The notes below the pieces were generated by a model. It saw only the letters and a program-made list of their open reading frames with translations. It had not been told where the DNA came from and searched no databases. From Streptomyces sp. YIM 98790 (GTDB taxonomy: Bacteria; Actinomycetota; Actinomycetes; Streptomycetales; Streptomycetaceae): 64,000 nt of DNA. Location of the stretch: assembly GCF_011421595.1 (NCBI RefSeq), contig NZ_WTLH01000009.1, forward strand, positions 4,745 to 68,744. The letters are read 5' to 3'. Shown here in pieces: positions 9,391 to 19,095 of the stretch. A program made the translations under genes and the position numbers. The first letter of the stretch is position 1. Each line of letters begins with the position of its first letter.

Positions 9391-9483
9391 GAGTGATGTC
9401 TCCAGTCTTCGGCACCCGCTATTTGATGCCGAGCCAGATGGATGTGCCTGGGGAGTGCGGGTGTGTCCGGTTGTTTCAAGGGT

Positions 9484-9519
9484 ACGGGCGGAACCGCGGA
9501 ATGCCGCGGTTCCGCCCGT
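9484..9519 (-). terminator. Internal hairpin between rpsD and rpoA
   Basis: Perfect 16-bp inverted repeat (ACGGGCGGAACCGCGG, loop AATG) 38 nt past the rpsD stop and about 95 nt before the rpoA start. It may act as a partial terminator or processing site inside the alpha operon. Confidence 0.65.
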
Positions 9520-9556
9520 CACCCCTTCGGGCCCTTGCTCCGGGTAACGGAAACCG

Positions 9557-10183
9557 TTACTTGGAGTAGAGCTCGACGATGAGCTGCTCCTGCACCTGGG
9601 TGTCGATCACCGGGCGCTCGGGCAGGGAGTGGACCAGGATCCGCAGCCGGGAGGGAATGACCTCCAGCCAGGCCGGAACGTTCTTGTCCCCGGCCTCGGC
9701 CTGCGCCACCTGGAACGGCGTGAGGTTCCGGGAGGACTCCCGCACCTCGATGATGTCGTTGGCCGACACCCGCGCCGAAGGGATGTCCAGCTTCCGGCCG
9801 TTCACGGTGAAGTGGCCGTGCCGGACGAGCTGACGGGCGTGGTCGCGGGACTTGGCCAGGCCGGCCCGGTAGACCACGTTGTCCAGACGGGATTCCAGGA
9901 TGCGCAGCAGGTTCTCACCCGTCTTGCCCTGCTGGCGGTTGGCCTCGTTGAAGTACCCGCGGAACTGCTTCTCCAGCACGCCGTAGATACGGGCGGCCTT
10001 CTGCTTCTCGCGCTTCTGCAGCAGGTACTCGGAGTCCTTGGTGCGCCCGCGCCCGTGCTCACCCGGGGGGTAAGGACGGATCTCGATCGGGCACTTTGCG
10101 CTCTCGCACTTGGCTCCCTTGAGGAAGAGCTTCTGCTTTTCCCGACGGCAACGCTTGCAGTCGGCCCCGGTGTAACGCGCCAT
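9557..10183 (-). CDS. rpsD: 30S ribosomal protein S4, zinc-binding form
   Basis: 208 residues. The N-terminus has the four-Cys zinc ribbon C9, C12, C26, C31 (zinc-containing form). It is followed by the rRNA-binding S4 domain ([33 protein letters not shown]). S4 nucleates 16S assembly and in many bacteria represses its own operon. Confidence 0.97.
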   Translation of the reverse strand: MARYTGADCKRCRREKQKLFLKGAKCESAKCPIEIRPYPPGEHGRGRTKDSEYLLQKREKQKAARIYGVLEKQFRGYFNEANRQQGKTGENLLRILESRLDNVVYRAGLAKSRDHARQLVRHGHFTVNGRKLDIPSARVSANDIIEVRESSRNLTPFQVAQAEAGDKNVPAWLEVIPSRLRILVHSLPERPVIDTQVQEQLIVELYSK

Positions 10184-10210
10184 TGTCTACTGATCTCCTG
10201 TTCCTGCTGG

Positions 10211-10615
10211 TCAGACGCGCCGGCGCTTGGGCGGGCGGCAGCCGTTGTGCGGCGTGGGCGTGACGTCCTGGATGGACCCGACCTCCAGGCCGGTGGCCTG
10301 GAGCGAACGGATCGCGGTCTCCCGGCCGGAGCCGGGACCCTTCACGAACACGTCCACCTTCCGCATGCCGTGCTCCTGGGCACGGCGGGCGGCGTTCTCG
10401 GCGGCCATCTGGGCGGCGAACGGCGTCGACTTGCGCGAGCCCTTGAAGCCGACGTGGCCGGCGGAGGCCCAGGAGATCACGTTCCCCTGCGGGTCGGTGA
10501 TCGAGACGATGGTGTTGTTGAACGTGCTCTTGATGTGGGCGTGCCCGTGGGCGACGTTCTTCTTCTCCTTGCGGCGCACCTTCTTGGTGCCCGCGGTACG
10601 GCCCTTAGGAGGCAT
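10211..10615 (-). CDS. rpsK: 30S ribosomal protein S11
   Basis: 134 residues with the platform-protein motifs [43 protein letters not shown] and the basic C-terminus [16 protein letters not shown]. It lies between rpsM and rpsD in the usual alpha-operon order. Confidence 0.97.
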   Translation of the reverse strand: MPPKGRTAGTKKVRRKEKKNVAHGHAHIKSTFNNTIVSITDPQGNVISWASAGHVGFKGSRKSTPFAAQMAAENAARRAQEHGMRKVDVFVKGPGSGRETAIRSLQATGLEVGSIQDVTPTPHNGCRPPKRRRV

Positions 10616-10681
10616 AGAGGCTTACTCCCTGGAGGTGGTCGGTCCGGCAACGGGACCTGGTGATCGGCGGTCCGGTGCGGA

Positions 10682-11062
10682 CTACTTCTTGCCCGGCTTC
10701 TTCTTGCCGGCGATGGTGCGGCGCGGGCCCTTGCGGGTGCGCGCGTTGGTCTTGGTCCGCTGGCCGTGCACCGGCAGGCCGCGGCGGTGACGCAGACCCT
10801 CGTAGCAGCCGATCTCGACCTTGCGGCGGATGTCCGCCTGGATCTCCCGGCGGAGGTCACCCTCGGTCTTGTAGTTGGCCTCCACGTGGTCGCGGAGCCT
10901 GACCAGTTCCTCCTCGGTCAGGTCGCGGACCCGGGTGTCCGGGCTGATACCGGTGGTGGCCAGGGTCTCCTGGGAGCGGGTCCGGCCGATGCCGAAGACG
11001 TACGTGAGGGCGACCTCGACGCGCTTCTCGCGCGGCAGGTCAACGCCTACAAGGCGTGCCAT
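10682..11062 (-). CDS. rpsM: 30S ribosomal protein S13
   Basis: 126 residues starting [31 protein letters not shown]. The basic tail ([21 protein letters not shown]) reaches the P-site tRNA and bridges to the 50S. ATG at 11062 is chosen over an upstream ATG at 11107 that adds a non-conserved 15-residue leader. Confidence 0.96.
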   Translation of the reverse strand: MARLVGVDLPREKRVEVALTYVFGIGRTRSQETLATTGISPDTRVRDLTEEELVRLRDHVEANYKTEGDLRREIQADIRRKVEIGCYEGLRHRRGLPVHGQRTKTNARTRKGPRRTIAGKKKPGKK

Positions 11063-11269
11063 CGAATGGCTCTCCTGATTCTCGTTGTCGGAGGTCTGCC
11101 GCAGCACCGGTCCCGGGCCGGCTCCGGATCAGACCGGGCGGGCCGGGTCCCCGGCCTCCGGACCGGGGGTGGCGTCCCCGCCAGGCGGGGGGTCGGGCTG
11201 CTGCGGTGCTTGCTGTCGCTGTGAGGTGCCGAGAAGTGCTGCTGTGGGTGCTAGGCGGTGGTCGCCGCG

Positions 11270-11383
11270 TCAGCCCTGGCGCTGCTTGTGGCGCAGGTTT
11301 TCGCAGATGACCATGACCCGGCCGTGACGGCGGATCACCTTGCACTTGTCGCAGATCTTCTTGACGCTCGGCTTGACCTTCAT
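11270..11383 (-). CDS. rpmJ: 50S ribosomal protein L36, zinc-binding form
   Basis: 37 residues, [20 protein letters not shown] at the start, with the zinc ligands C11, C14, C27 and H32, so this is the zinc-containing (C+) paralogue. It sits between infA and rpsM. It ends 207 nt before the rpsM start, which leaves a non-coding GC-rich gap at 11063-11269. Confidence 0.96.
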   Translation of the reverse strand: MKVKPSVKKICDKCKVIRRHGRVMVICENLRHKQRQG

Positions 11384-11443
11384 GGTCTGAGGTTCTCCGG
11401 GTCTTGATCCACGATCCCCACGCCCCGGGCAGGGGCGCAGGGA

Positions 11444-11665
11444 CTACTTGTAGCGGTAGACGATCCGCCCGCGGCTGAGGTCGTACGGAGACAGCTCCAC
11501 CACGACTCGGTCGTCGGGAAGAATGCGGATGTAGTGCATGCGCATCTTGCCGCTGATGTGCGCGAGGACCTGGTGGCCGTTCGCCAGTTCCACCCTGAAC
11601 ATTGCGTTCGGCAGGGACTCGACGACGGTGCCCTCGATCTCGATGGCCCCCTGTTTTTTGGCCAT
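11444..11665 (-). CDS. infA: Translation initiation factor IF-1
   Basis: 73 residues, one OB fold: [20 protein letters not shown]...[35 protein letters not shown]. It blocks the A site during initiation. ATG at 11665 matches the family start. A plausible promoter lies about 75 nt upstream, so infA-rpmJ-rpsM-rpsK-rpsD may begin a new transcription unit here. Confidence 0.97.
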   Translation of the reverse strand: MAKKQGAIEIEGTVVESLPNAMFRVELANGHQVLAHISGKMRMHYIRILPDDRVVVELSPYDLSRGRIVYRYK

Positions 11666-11990
11666 GCCTGTGCGCTTCACCTTCCGGGATCGGCTACCTG
11701 GACAGCCCCAATACGCAGGCGTACCAGGACCGACTAGCCAGTCTACGGCAGGCGGCCCGGAAACACGAATCCAGGGATGTGTTCCCCGGCCGCAAGATCA
11801 TTAAGCCGCTTTCCCGGATCGGCTCCCCGGCCCTCCGCGCCGGCCCGCACCCGGCGGCAGACCCCGCACCCCCGGGCAGGAGGGGGCGAGCACGGGGCGA
11901 GGAGGGATCAGCGGCGCCCGGCGGCGGCCCTCCCGGACCCCGCGCGCCGCAGGCCGGCGTGCTCAGGCCGGTGTGCTCAGGCCCGCGTGC
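11666..11990. other. map-infA intergenic region
   Basis: A 325-nt gap without a credible gene. It contains the possible infA promoter and, at the map side, a 14-bp triplicated sequence. No perfect terminator hairpin was seen. Confidence 0.5.
11740..11769 (-). promoter_or_regulatory. Possible infA promoter
   Basis: Minus strand -10 TAGACT at 11740-11745 with a weak -35 TTCGTG at 11764-11769, spacer 18 nt. Confidence 0.4.
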
Positions 11991-12000
11991 TCAGGCCAGC
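11959..12000. repeat. Three copies of a 14-bp repeat over the map stop codon
   Basis: GTGCTCAGGCC recurs at 11959, 11973 and 11987 with a period of exactly 14 bp. The last copy includes the TGA stop of map. Confidence 0.75.
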
Positions 12001-12827
12001 GGGTCGGGGGCGGCGGTGATCCCGAGCCGGGCCAGCCGCTCCCGGCCGCCGTCCGGCGCGGTCAGCACCAGCGGCCCGGCCTCGGTCAGCGCCACCGAGT
12101 GCTCCCAGTGCGCCGACCACGAACCGTCATTGGTCTTCACGGTCCAGTCGTCGGAGAGCACATGCGTCTTGCTGGTGCCCAGCGAGAGCATCGGCTCGAT
12201 CGCCAGGCACATGCCCGGAACCAGCTTGGGCCCGCGGCCGCGCCGCCGGTCCACATAGTTCAGCAGATGCGGGTCCATGTGCATCTGGCTGCCGATGCCG
12301 TGCCCGCCGTAGTCCTCGATGATGCCGTAGCGGCCGGAGGCGGGCCGCGGCTGGCGGCGCACATAGCCCTCGATCGCCCGCGAGATGTCGACCAGCCGGC
12401 CGCCCTTGCGCATGGCCGCGATGCCCGCCCACAGCGAGTCCTCGGTGACCCGGCTCAGCTCGGTCAGCTCGGCGCCGTGCCCCTCGCCCACGAACACGGT
12501 GACCGCGGCGTCGGCGTGCCAGCCGTCCACGATCGCGCCGGCGTCGATGGACAGGATGTCACCGGAGGCCAGCACCCGGTTCTCGGTGGGGATGCCGTGC
12601 ACCACCACCTCGTTCACCGAGGTGCAGATGTTGCCGGGGAAGCCGCCGTAGCCCAGGAAGTTCGGCTTGGCACCGTGATCGGCCAGCACCCGGGCGGCGA
12701 TCTCGTCCAGCTCCTTGGTGGTGGCCCCGGGCACCGCGGCCTCGGCGCACCGGCGGTGCATCTCGGCCACGACCAGACCGGCCGCCCGCATGCTGGCGAT
12801 CTGTTCGGGCGTCTTCAGTTCCACCAT
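11991..12827 (-). CDS. map: Methionine aminopeptidase, type I
   Basis: Removes the initiator Met from nascent proteins. 278 residues with the pita-bread fold signatures: substrate-binding H78, the dinuclear metal ligands D95 (LSIDAGA) and D106 (HADAAVT), then GGHGIG, AIEPML and the final Glu in HWEHS. The N-terminus lacks the SH3-binding zinc extension of the longer MetAPs. ATG at 12827 follows GAGGAACCGACCCC. It lies downstream of adk in the secY-adk-map arrangement. Confidence 0.96.
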   Translation of the reverse strand: MVELKTPEQIASMRAAGLVVAEMHRRCAEAAVPGATTKELDEIAARVLADHGAKPNFLGYGGFPGNICTSVNEVVVHGIPTENRVLASGDILSIDAGAIVDGWHADAAVTVFVGEGHGAELTELSRVTEDSLWAGIAAMRKGGRLVDISRAIEGYVRRQPRPASGRYGIIEDYGGHGIGSQMHMDPHLLNYVDRRRGRGPKLVPGMCLAIEPMLSLGTSKTHVLSDDWTVKTNDGSWSAHWEHSVALTEAGPLVLTAPDGGRERLARLGITAAPDPLA

Positions 12828-12951
12828 GGGGTCGGTTCCTCTTCCTTGCGCTGCTCGGTGCGCGGCTGCCGGTACGGCTTCGACAAGCGTACCGGCCGGG
12901 TGGCAGCCCACCCGGCCGGTTGCGGAGCGGCGTTCCCGGGCCCGTGAAGGC

Positions 12952-13605
12952 TCAGTCCCGCACCGGGAGCGCCGCCAGCGCCCGGTCGGTCACCTCGGCG
13001 ACGCCGTCCTGTGCGGAAATCGTCCGCACCAGCCCCTGGGCGCGGTAGTGGCCGATGATGGGCTCGGTCTCCTCGCGGTAGACCTCCAGCCGCTTGCGGA
13101 CGGTCTCCTCGCGGTCGTCGTCCCGCTGGTACAGCTCGCCGCCGCAGACGTCGCAGACGCCGTCCGTCCGCGGCGGGTTGTACTGGACGTGGAAGATGTG
13201 GGAGGAGTCCGTGCGGCACAGCCGGCGGCCGGCGATCCGCCGCACCACCTCTTCCTCCGGCACCTCCAGGTCCAGCACCGCGTCCAGCGTCTGCCCGGTC
13301 TCGCGCAGCAGCTTGTCCAGCGCCTCCGCCTGCGCGATGTTCCGCGGGAAGCCGTCGAGCACGAAGCCGTGCCCGGCGTCCGGCCGGGCCATCCGCTCGG
13401 CCGCCATTCCCACGGTGATCTCGTCGGGTACCAGCCGCCCCTCGTCCATGTACGCCTTCGCCTTGCGCCCCAGCTCGGTGCCCTGGGAGAGGTTGGCGCG
13501 GAACAGATCACCGGTCGAGATGTGCGGAATGCCGAGACGCTGGGCGAGCAGCGCGGCCTGCGTGCCCTTGCCCGCGCCCGGGGGCCCGACGAGAACGATA
13601 CGCAT
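12952..13605 (-). CDS. adk: Adenylate kinase
   Basis: ATP + AMP to 2 ADP. 217 residues with P-loop GPPGAGKGTQA, the DGFPRN motif and a LID region containing three Cys (GRRLC...VCDVCGG), the partial zinc site seen in actinomycete long-form Adk. The ATG overlaps the secY stop (TGATG), indicating translational coupling to the translocase gene. Confidence 0.97.
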   Translation of the reverse strand: MRIVLVGPPGAGKGTQAALLAQRLGIPHISTGDLFRANLSQGTELGRKAKAYMDEGRLVPDEITVGMAAERMARPDAGHGFVLDGFPRNIAQAEALDKLLRETGQTLDAVLDLEVPEEEVVRRIAGRRLCRTDSSHIFHVQYNPPRTDGVCDVCGGELYQRDDDREETVRKRLEVYREETEPIIGHYRAQGLVRTISAQDGVAEVTDRALAALPVRD

Positions 13606-14909
13606 CAGCGGAGGAACCCTTCGTAATTACGCTGGTGGAGCTGGCTCTCGATCTGCCGAACCGTCTCCAGGCCGACGCCCACGATGATCAGTACCGAGGT
13701 ACCGCCGAACGGGAAATCGCCCTGCGCGTTGAACATGATCAGGGCCACGGCTGGAACCAGTGCGACCAGACCCAGGTAGAGCGAACCCGGCCATGTGATG
13801 CGGTTCAGCACATAGCTCAGGTACTCGACCGTGGGCCTACCTGCCCGGATCCCGGGGATGAACCCACCATACTTCTTCATGTTTTCGGCCACTTCTTCGG
13901 GGTTGAAGGTGATGGCCACGTAGAAGAAGGCGAAGAAGACGATCAGAAGGAAGTAGGTGATCAGGTAGGTCGGGCTGTCCATGGTCTGGAAGTTCCGCCG
14001 GATCCAGTCCGCCCAGCCGGCGGTGGAATCGGTGAACTGGACCAGCAGCAGCGGGATGTACAGCAGCGACGAGGCGAAGATCACAGGGATCACACCCGCC
14101 TGGTTGACCTTCAGCGGGATGTAGGTCGAGGTGCCGCCGTACGAGCGGCGGCCGATCATCCGCTTGGCGTACTGCACCGGAATCCGGCGCTGGGCGAGCT
14201 CCACGAAGACCACCAGGCCCACGATGGCAAGGCCGCAGGCGACGACCACGCCGAACTCGATCCAGCCGTCGGCCAGCTCGCCGCTCGTCTTGATGGCCCA
14301 CAGCGAGCCGGGGAAGCCGGCCGCGATGGAGACGAACATCAGCATCGACATGCCGTTGCCGATGCCGCGGTCGGTGATCAGCTCGCCCAGCCACATCAGC
14401 AGCACGGTGCCGGCGGTCATGCAGACCACCATCACCACGGCGGTGAAGATGGAGTCGTTCGGGATGATGTCCGCGGTGCAGCCCGGGAAGAGCTGCCCGC
14501 TGCGGGCGGTGGCCACCAGGCCGGTGGCCTGGAGCACCGACAGCGCCACGGTCAGATAACGCGTGTACTGCGTGATCTTGGCCTGTCCCGACTGGCCCTC
14601 CTTCTTCAGCGCCTCAAGCCGCGGGATGACGACGACCAGGAGCTGGAGAATGATGGAGGCGGTGATGTAGGGCATGATGCCCAGCGCAAAGATGGTCAGC
14701 TGCATCAGCGCGCCACCGCTGAACATGTTGATCAGCCCGAAGAGACCCGAGCTGTCCTGCCCGGCCACGCACTCCTGGACATTTTGATAGCTCACACCAG
14801 GGGTCGGGATGTGCGCTCCGAAACGGAACAGCACCACGATGCCGAGCGTGAACAGCAGCTTCTTGCGCAGGTCGGGGGTCTGGAACGCCCGGGCGAACGC
14901 GGTGAGCAC
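13605..14909 (-). CDS. secY: Preprotein translocase subunit SecY
   Basis: Central pore of the SecYEG export channel, 434 residues with ten hydrophobic segments. The plug/first-loop region GAHIPTPGV, GELITDRGIGNG, RRIPVQYAKRMIGRR and GGFIPGIRAGRPT are SecY signatures. Start is GTG at 14909, preceded by AGGAGGAGCC, and gives VLTAFARAFQTPDLRKKLL, the conserved N-terminus. Longer in-frame starts up to 15041 would add an Arg/Pro-rich leader and are rejected. A hairpin separates it from rplO, so secY-adk-map may also have its own promoter. Confidence 0.97.
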   Translation of the reverse strand: MLTAFARAFQTPDLRKKLLFTLGIVVLFRFGAHIPTPGVSYQNVQECVAGQDSSGLFGLINMFSGGALMQLTIFALGIMPYITASIILQLLVVVIPRLEALKKEGQSGQAKITQYTRYLTVALSVLQATGLVATARSGQLFPGCTADIIPNDSIFTAVVMVVCMTAGTVLLMWLGELITDRGIGNGMSMLMFVSIAAGFPGSLWAIKTSGELADGWIEFGVVVACGLAIVGLVVFVELAQRRIPVQYAKRMIGRRSYGGTSTYIPLKVNQAGVIPVIFASSLLYIPLLLVQFTDSTAGWADWIRRNFQTMDSPTYLITYFLLIVFFAFFYVAITFNPEEVAENMKKYGGFIPGIRAGRPTVEYLSYVLNRITWPGSLYLGLVALVPAVALIMFNAQGDFPFGGTSVLIIVGVGLETVRQIESQLHQRNYEGFLR

Positions 14910-15106
14910 GGCTCCTCCTGCGCCCCCCGCGATGCTCGCGAGAGGGGTGACGGTCTTGATCCAACAACGGTGATGCGGGACGGGTACTGCAAGGGGTGGT
15001 TCTCGGGTGGTACTCGGTGTACTGCACACCCCACGGCACAAAGGCCGGGGAAGTCAACACCGCAGGCAACCATACCGGGGCATCACCCCGGCCCGGAACG
15101 ACACGA

Positions 15107-15131
15107 ACCGGGGACGCGCAGCGCCCCCGGT
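15107..15131 (-). terminator. Hairpin between rplO and secY
   Basis: 11-bp stem with a 3-nt loop (ACCGGGGACGC, loop GCA). The one mismatch becomes G-U in the minus-strand transcript. It lies 48 nt past the rplO stop in a 269-nt gap that is otherwise empty. Confidence 0.55.
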
Positions 15132-15178
15132 CCGCATCGTTGTGCCTGCCCGGCACCTTCCGGTGACTTCCCGAAAGG

Positions 15179-15643
15179 TCAGAGCAGTTCGGTGACGGTG
15201 CCGCCGGCCGCGGTGATCTTCTCCCTGGCGGAGCCGGAGACGGCGTCCACCGTCACCGTCAGCGCCACCGAGATCTCACCCTGGCCGAGCACCTTGACCA
15301 GCTCGTTCTTGCGCACGGCGCCCTTGGCCACCAGATCGGCCACGGTCACCTCCCCGCCCTCGGGGTACAGCGCGGCGAGCTTGTCGAGGTTCACCACCTG
15401 GAAATACTTCTTGTTCGGGTTCCGGAAGCCCTTGAGCTTGGGCAGCCGCTGAATCAGCGGAAGCTGCCCGCCCTCGAAGCCGACCGGCACCTGGTAACGG
15501 GCCTTGGTGCCCTTGGTGCCGCGGCCCGCGGTCTTGCCCTTGGACGCCTCACCACGGCCCACCCGGGTCCTGGCGGTCTTGGCGCCCGGGGCCGGCCGCA
15601 GGTTGTGCAGCTTCAGCGGCTTGCTCTCCTGGGAGTCAGCCAT
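15179..15643 (-). CDS. rplO: 50S ribosomal protein L15
   Basis: 154 residues with the flexible N-terminal [34 protein letters not shown] extension that threads into 23S rRNA and the [18 protein letters not shown] core. It starts 1 nt after the rpmD stop. Confidence 0.97.
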   Translation of the reverse strand: MADSQESKPLKLHNLRPAPGAKTARTRVGRGEASKGKTAGRGTKGTKARYQVPVGFEGGQLPLIQRLPKLKGFRNPNKKYFQVVNLDKLAALYPEGGEVTVADLVAKGAVRKNELVKVLGQGEISVALTVTVDAVSGSAREKITAAGGTVTELL

Positions 15644-15644
15644 C

Positions 15645-15827
15645 TCAGTCGACCTCCTCGACCGTCACGAGGTGCCGCACGGTCTGCACCATGCCGCGGA
15701 TCTCGGGACGGTCCTCCTTCACCACCGAGTGGTTCAGCCGCCGCAGACCGAGGGTCCGCAGCGTCTCCCGGTGGTTCTGCTTGCTGCCGATGTACGACTT
15801 GGTCTGCGTGATCTTCAGGCGGGCCAT
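15645..15827 (-). CDS. rpmD: 50S ribosomal protein L30
   Basis: 60 residues, [20 protein letters not shown] at the start and [23 protein letters not shown] in the core. Its ATG overlaps the rpsE stop (TAATG), so it is translationally coupled. Confidence 0.96.
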   Translation of the reverse strand: MARLKITQTKSYIGSKQNHRETLRTLGLRRLNHSVVKEDRPEIRGMVQTVRHLVTVEEVD

Positions 15828-16429
15828 TACGCACCCACCCCGGCACGCGCCCGCAGCAGAGCGGCGGGAGCCACGTCCTCCAGCGGCAGGCCACGGCGGG
15901 CGGCGATCTCCTCGGGGCGCTGCAGGCCCTTCAGTGCGGCCACCGTGGCATGCACGATGTTGATCGGGTTCGACGAGCCCAGGGACTTGCTCAGCACGTC
16001 GTGGATGCCGGCGCACTCCAGCACGGCACGCACCGGGCCACCGGCGATCACACCGGTACCGGGCGATGCCGGCTTGAGCAGCACCACACCCGCGGCGGCC
16101 TCACCCTGGATCGGGTGCGGCAGGGTGCCCTGGATCCGCGGGACCTTGAAGAAGTTCTTCTTGGCCTCCTCGACACCCTTGGCGATGGCGGCCGGAACCT
16201 CCTTCGCCTTCCCGTAGCCCACACCCACGGTGCCGTCACCGTCGCCCACCACGACCAGCGCGGTGAAGCTGAAGCGACGGCCGCCCTTGACGACCTTGGC
16301 GACACGGTTGATCGCGACAACGCGCTCAACGAACGCGGTCTTCTCGGCAGCAGCGCCGCCGTCCCGGCCCTTCCGGTCCCGCCGCTCGCCGCCACCGGCG
16401 CCGCCACCGCGGCGCTGGGGTCCAGCCAT
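15827..16429 (-). CDS. rpsE: 30S ribosomal protein S5
   Basis: 200 residues. A Gly/Arg-rich actinobacterial head (1-28) is followed by the S5 dsRNA-binding fold with [27 protein letters not shown], the spectinomycin-site loop in wild-type form, and [21 protein letters not shown]. Confidence 0.97.
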   Translation of the reverse strand: MAGPQRRGGGAGGGERRDRKGRDGGAAAEKTAFVERVVAINRVAKVVKGGRRFSFTALVVVGDGDGTVGVGYGKAKEVPAAIAKGVEEAKKNFFKVPRIQGTLPHPIQGEAAAGVVLLKPASPGTGVIAGGPVRAVLECAGIHDVLSKSLGSSNPINIVHATVAALKGLQRPEEIAARRGLPLEDVAPAALLRARAGVGA

Positions 16430-16481
16430 TGGAATTACCTCTCTCTACTCCGCCAGCTTTCCGACTGGCTTCGGGACCAGC

Positions 16482-16865
16482 TCAGAACTTGAGTCCGGCC
16501 TCGCGGGCGGCGTCCGCCAGGGCGGCGATCCGCCCCGCGTAACGGTTGCCGCCGCGGTCGAACACCACGGCCTCGATACCGGCCGCCTTGGCCCGCTCGG
16601 CGACCAGTGCACCGACCTTGCGGGCCTTGTCGCTCTTGTCGCCGTCCACCCCGCGGATGGCGACGTCCAGCGAGGAGGCCGAGGCCAGCGTGTGCCCCTT
16701 CTCGTCGTCGATGACCTGAGCCACCATGTGACGGTTGGAACGGGTCACCACCAGCCGGGGACGCACCGGAGTACCCGCGACCTTCTTGCGGATCCGGATG
16801 TGCCGGCGCTTGCGGGCGGCGGGCTTGCGCGCCTCGCCCTTGGCGATCTTCACACCGTATGCCAT
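16482..16865 (-). CDS. rplR: 50S ribosomal protein L18
   Basis: 127 residues, the 5S rRNA-binding protein, with [35 protein letters not shown] and the ending [22 protein letters not shown]. It starts 3 nt after the rplF stop. Confidence 0.97.
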   Translation of the reverse strand: MAYGVKIAKGEARKPAARKRRHIRIRKKVAGTPVRPRLVVTRSNRHMVAQVIDDEKGHTLASASSLDVAIRGVDGDKSDKARKVGALVAERAKAAGIEAVVFDRGGNRYAGRIAALADAAREAGLKF

Positions 16866-16868
16866 GGC

Positions 16869-17408
16869 TTACTTACCAGCCTTTCCGACCTTGCGCCGGA
16901 TGACTTCGCCCTCGTACTTGATGCCCTTGGCCTTGTACGGGTCCGGCTTGCGCAGGCGGCGGATGCGCGCGGCGACCTCGCCCACCTTCTGCTTGTCGAT
17001 GCCCTGCACGGTCAGCCGGGTCGGGGTCTCCACCGTGAAGGTGATGCCCTCGGGGGCCTCCACCGTGATCGGGTGGCTGTAGCCCAGCGCGAACTCCAGG
17101 TTGGAGCCCCGGGCCTGGACGCGGTAGCCGACGCCGCTGATCTCCAGACGCTTCATGTAGCCCTCGGTCACCCCGGTGATCAGATTGGCCACCAGCGTGC
17201 GGGACAGGCCGTGCAGCGCCCTGTTCCGGCTCTCGTCGTTCGGGCGGGTGACGACGATGGTGCCGTCCTCCGCGCGCTCGACCTCGATCGGCTCGACCAC
17301 GGTGTGCGACAGCGAGCCCTTGGGACCCTTCACACCGACCGTGCGGCCCTCGATGGTGACGTCCACACCGGCGGGAACCGGGATGGGCAGCTTGCCGATA
17401 CGCGACAT
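16869..17408 (-). CDS. rplF: 50S ribosomal protein L6
   Basis: 179 residues, [21 protein letters not shown] start, two L6 repeats and the C-terminal [26 protein letters not shown] signature. It lies near the sarcin-ricin loop, where elongation factors bind. The long in-frame extension to 17948 reads through rpsH in another frame and is not real. Confidence 0.97.
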   Translation of the reverse strand: MSRIGKLPIPVPAGVDVTIEGRTVGVKGPKGSLSHTVVEPIEVERAEDGTIVVTRPNDESRNRALHGLSRTLVANLITGVTEGYMKRLEISGVGYRVQARGSNLEFALGYSHPITVEAPEGITFTVETPTRLTVQGIDKQKVGEVAARIRRLRKPDPYKAKGIKYEGEVIRRKVGKAGK

Positions 17409-17431
17409 TGCTTGTCCTCCGTTCCCTTCCG

Positions 17432-17830
17432 TTACCAGACGTAGGCGAGGACTTCCCCGCCCACACCCTTCTTCTGCGCCTGCTTGTCGGTGAGCAGGCC
17501 GTGCGACGTGGAGATGATCGCCACGCCGAGGCCGCCGAGCACCCGCGGCAGGCCGGTGGACTTCGCGTAGACCCGCAGGCCCGGCTTGGAAATCCGCTTC
17601 AGGCCGGCGATCGAGCGCTCCCGGTTGGGGCCGTACTTGAGCTCGAGCACCAGGTTCTTGCCCACCCGGGCGTCCTCGGTGCGCCAGCCGCTGATGTAGC
17701 CCTCCTGCTGGAGGATCTCCGCCATGCGCGCCTTGATCTTGCTGTGCGGCATGAGCACGGAGTCGTGGTAGGCCGAGTTCGCGTTCCGCAGACGCGTGAG
17801 CATGTCTGCGATCGGATCGGTCATGGTCAT
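17432..17830 (-). CDS. rpsH: 30S ribosomal protein S8
   Basis: 132 residues, [33 protein letters not shown] and the C-terminal [33 protein letters not shown]. It binds the central domain of 16S rRNA and in E. coli also represses the spc operon. Confidence 0.97.
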   Translation of the reverse strand: MTMTDPIADMLTRLRNANSAYHDSVLMPHSKIKARMAEILQQEGYISGWRTEDARVGKNLVLELKYGPNRERSIAGLKRISKPGLRVYAKSTGLPRVLGGLGVAIISTSHGLLTDKQAQKKGVGGEVLAYVW

Positions 17831-18011
17831 GTGATGGCCTTGGGCCTCTCTCGCCGGGGTTTCTCCGCCGCCGGTAGCGCGGCGGGGACCTACGGCGTAG
17901 TCGTGATCTGTGCGGGCCGCCGCCGTACGGCCGGTCCGCTGGGCTCATGGCGGCGGGGCGTGCGCGGGGCGTCCGCCCCGCCGGCCATGGAGGTCGTCGG
18001 GTCGCGTGCCG

Positions 18012-18197
18012 TCACCAGGACGACTTGGTGACCCCCGGCAGCTCGCCGCGGTGCGCCATCTCGCGCAGGCACACCCGGCACAGGCCGAACTTGCGGTAGA
18101 CGGAGTGCGGCCGGCCGCAGCGCTGGCAGCGCGTGTAGGCACGCACGGCGAACTTCGGCTTGCGAGCGGCCTTGGCGATCAGAGCCTTCTTCGCCAT
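18012..18197 (-). CDS. rpsN: 30S ribosomal protein S14, zinc-binding type Z
   Basis: 61 residues, with zinc ligands C24, C27, C40 and C43 (RCQRC...LCRVC), so this is the short zinc-containing form (also called rpsZ), not the 101-residue C-minus form. It lies between rplE and rpsH. The 181-nt gap after it is the longest inside the spc cluster before secY and holds no gene. Confidence 0.96.
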   Translation of the reverse strand: MAKKALIAKAARKPKFAVRAYTRCQRCGRPHSVYRKFGLCRVCLREMAHRGELPGVTKSSW

Positions 18198-18202
18198 GTC
18201 TG

Positions 18203-18769
18203 TCAGCTCTCCTTGAACGGGAATCCGAGGTGACGAAGGAGCGCGCGGCCCTCTTCGTCGGTCTGGGCCGTGGTGACCACGGTGATGTCCATGCCCCGGA
18301 CCCGGTCGATCTTGTCCTGGTCGATCTCGTGGAAGACGACCTGCTCGGTCAGACCGAAGGTGTAGTTGCCCCGCCCGTCGAACTGCTTGGGCGACAGGCC
18401 GCGGAAGTCGCGGATGCGCGGCAGCGCCAGCGACAGCAGCCGGTCCAGGAACTCCCACATCCGGTCGCCGCGCAGCGTGACGTGCGCGCCGATCGGCTGG
18501 CCCTCGCGCAGCTTGAACTGGGCGATGGACTTGCGGGCCTTGGTCACGGCCGGCTTCTGGCCGGTGATCGTGGCGAGGTCGCGGATGGCGCCCTCGATCA
18601 GCTTGGAGTCGCGGGCGGCCTCGCCCACACCCATGTTGACCACGATCTTGGTCAGACCCGGGATCTGCATGACGTTGGCGTACTTGAACTCGTCACGCAT
18701 CTTGCCCGCGATCTCCTCGCGGTACCGCGTCTTCAGGCGCGGCGCGTTCGCGGTTGCAGTGGCAGTCAT
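18203..18769 (-). CDS. rplE: 50S ribosomal protein L5
   Basis: 188 residues, including [25 protein letters not shown] and [35 protein letters not shown]. It binds 5S rRNA and contacts the P-site tRNA. ATG overlaps the rplX stop (TGATG). Confidence 0.97.
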   Translation of the reverse strand: MTATATANAPRLKTRYREEIAGKMRDEFKYANVMQIPGLTKIVVNMGVGEAARDSKLIEGAIRDLATITGQKPAVTKARKSIAQFKLREGQPIGAHVTLRGDRMWEFLDRLLSLALPRIRDFRGLSPKQFDGRGNYTFGLTEQVVFHEIDQDKIDRVRGMDITVVTTAQTDEEGRALLRHLGFPFKES

Positions 18770-19092
18770 CAGATGTCCTCACCGGTCCGCCGGGCAACGC
18801 GGATCTTGTTGCCTTCGTCGTCAAAGCGGTAGCCGACGCGGGTGGTGACCTTCTTGCCGTCCTTCTCCACCACGAGCGCGACATTGCTCACGTGGATCGG
18901 GGCCTCGGTCGTCACGATGCCGCCGGTCTTGGAACCGCGCGCGGTCTGTCCGGCCTTGATGTGCTTCTTGACCCGGTTGACACCCTCGACCAGGACCCGG
19001 TTCTCGCGGGGGTAGGCCACGATGACCTTGCCCTGCTTGCCCTTGTCCTTGCCGGTGATGACCTGGACCAGGTCGCCCTTCTTGATCTTCAT
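18769..19092 (-). CDS. rplX: 50S ribosomal protein L24
   Basis: 107 residues starting [24 protein letters not shown], the KOW motif that initiates 50S assembly. It begins 3 nt after the rplN stop. Confidence 0.97.
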   Translation of the reverse strand: MKIKKGDLVQVITGKDKGKQGKVIVAYPRENRVLVEGVNRVKKHIKAGQTARGSKTGGIVTTEAPIHVSNVALVVEKDGKKVTTRVGYRFDDEGNKIRVARRTGEDI

Positions 19093-19095
19093 CGG

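Noticed and set aside
16869-17948. rplF with a 180-residue N-terminal extension
   Set aside because: The extension overlaps rpsH in a different frame and is Arg/Pro-rich; the ATG at 17408 gives the normal L6.
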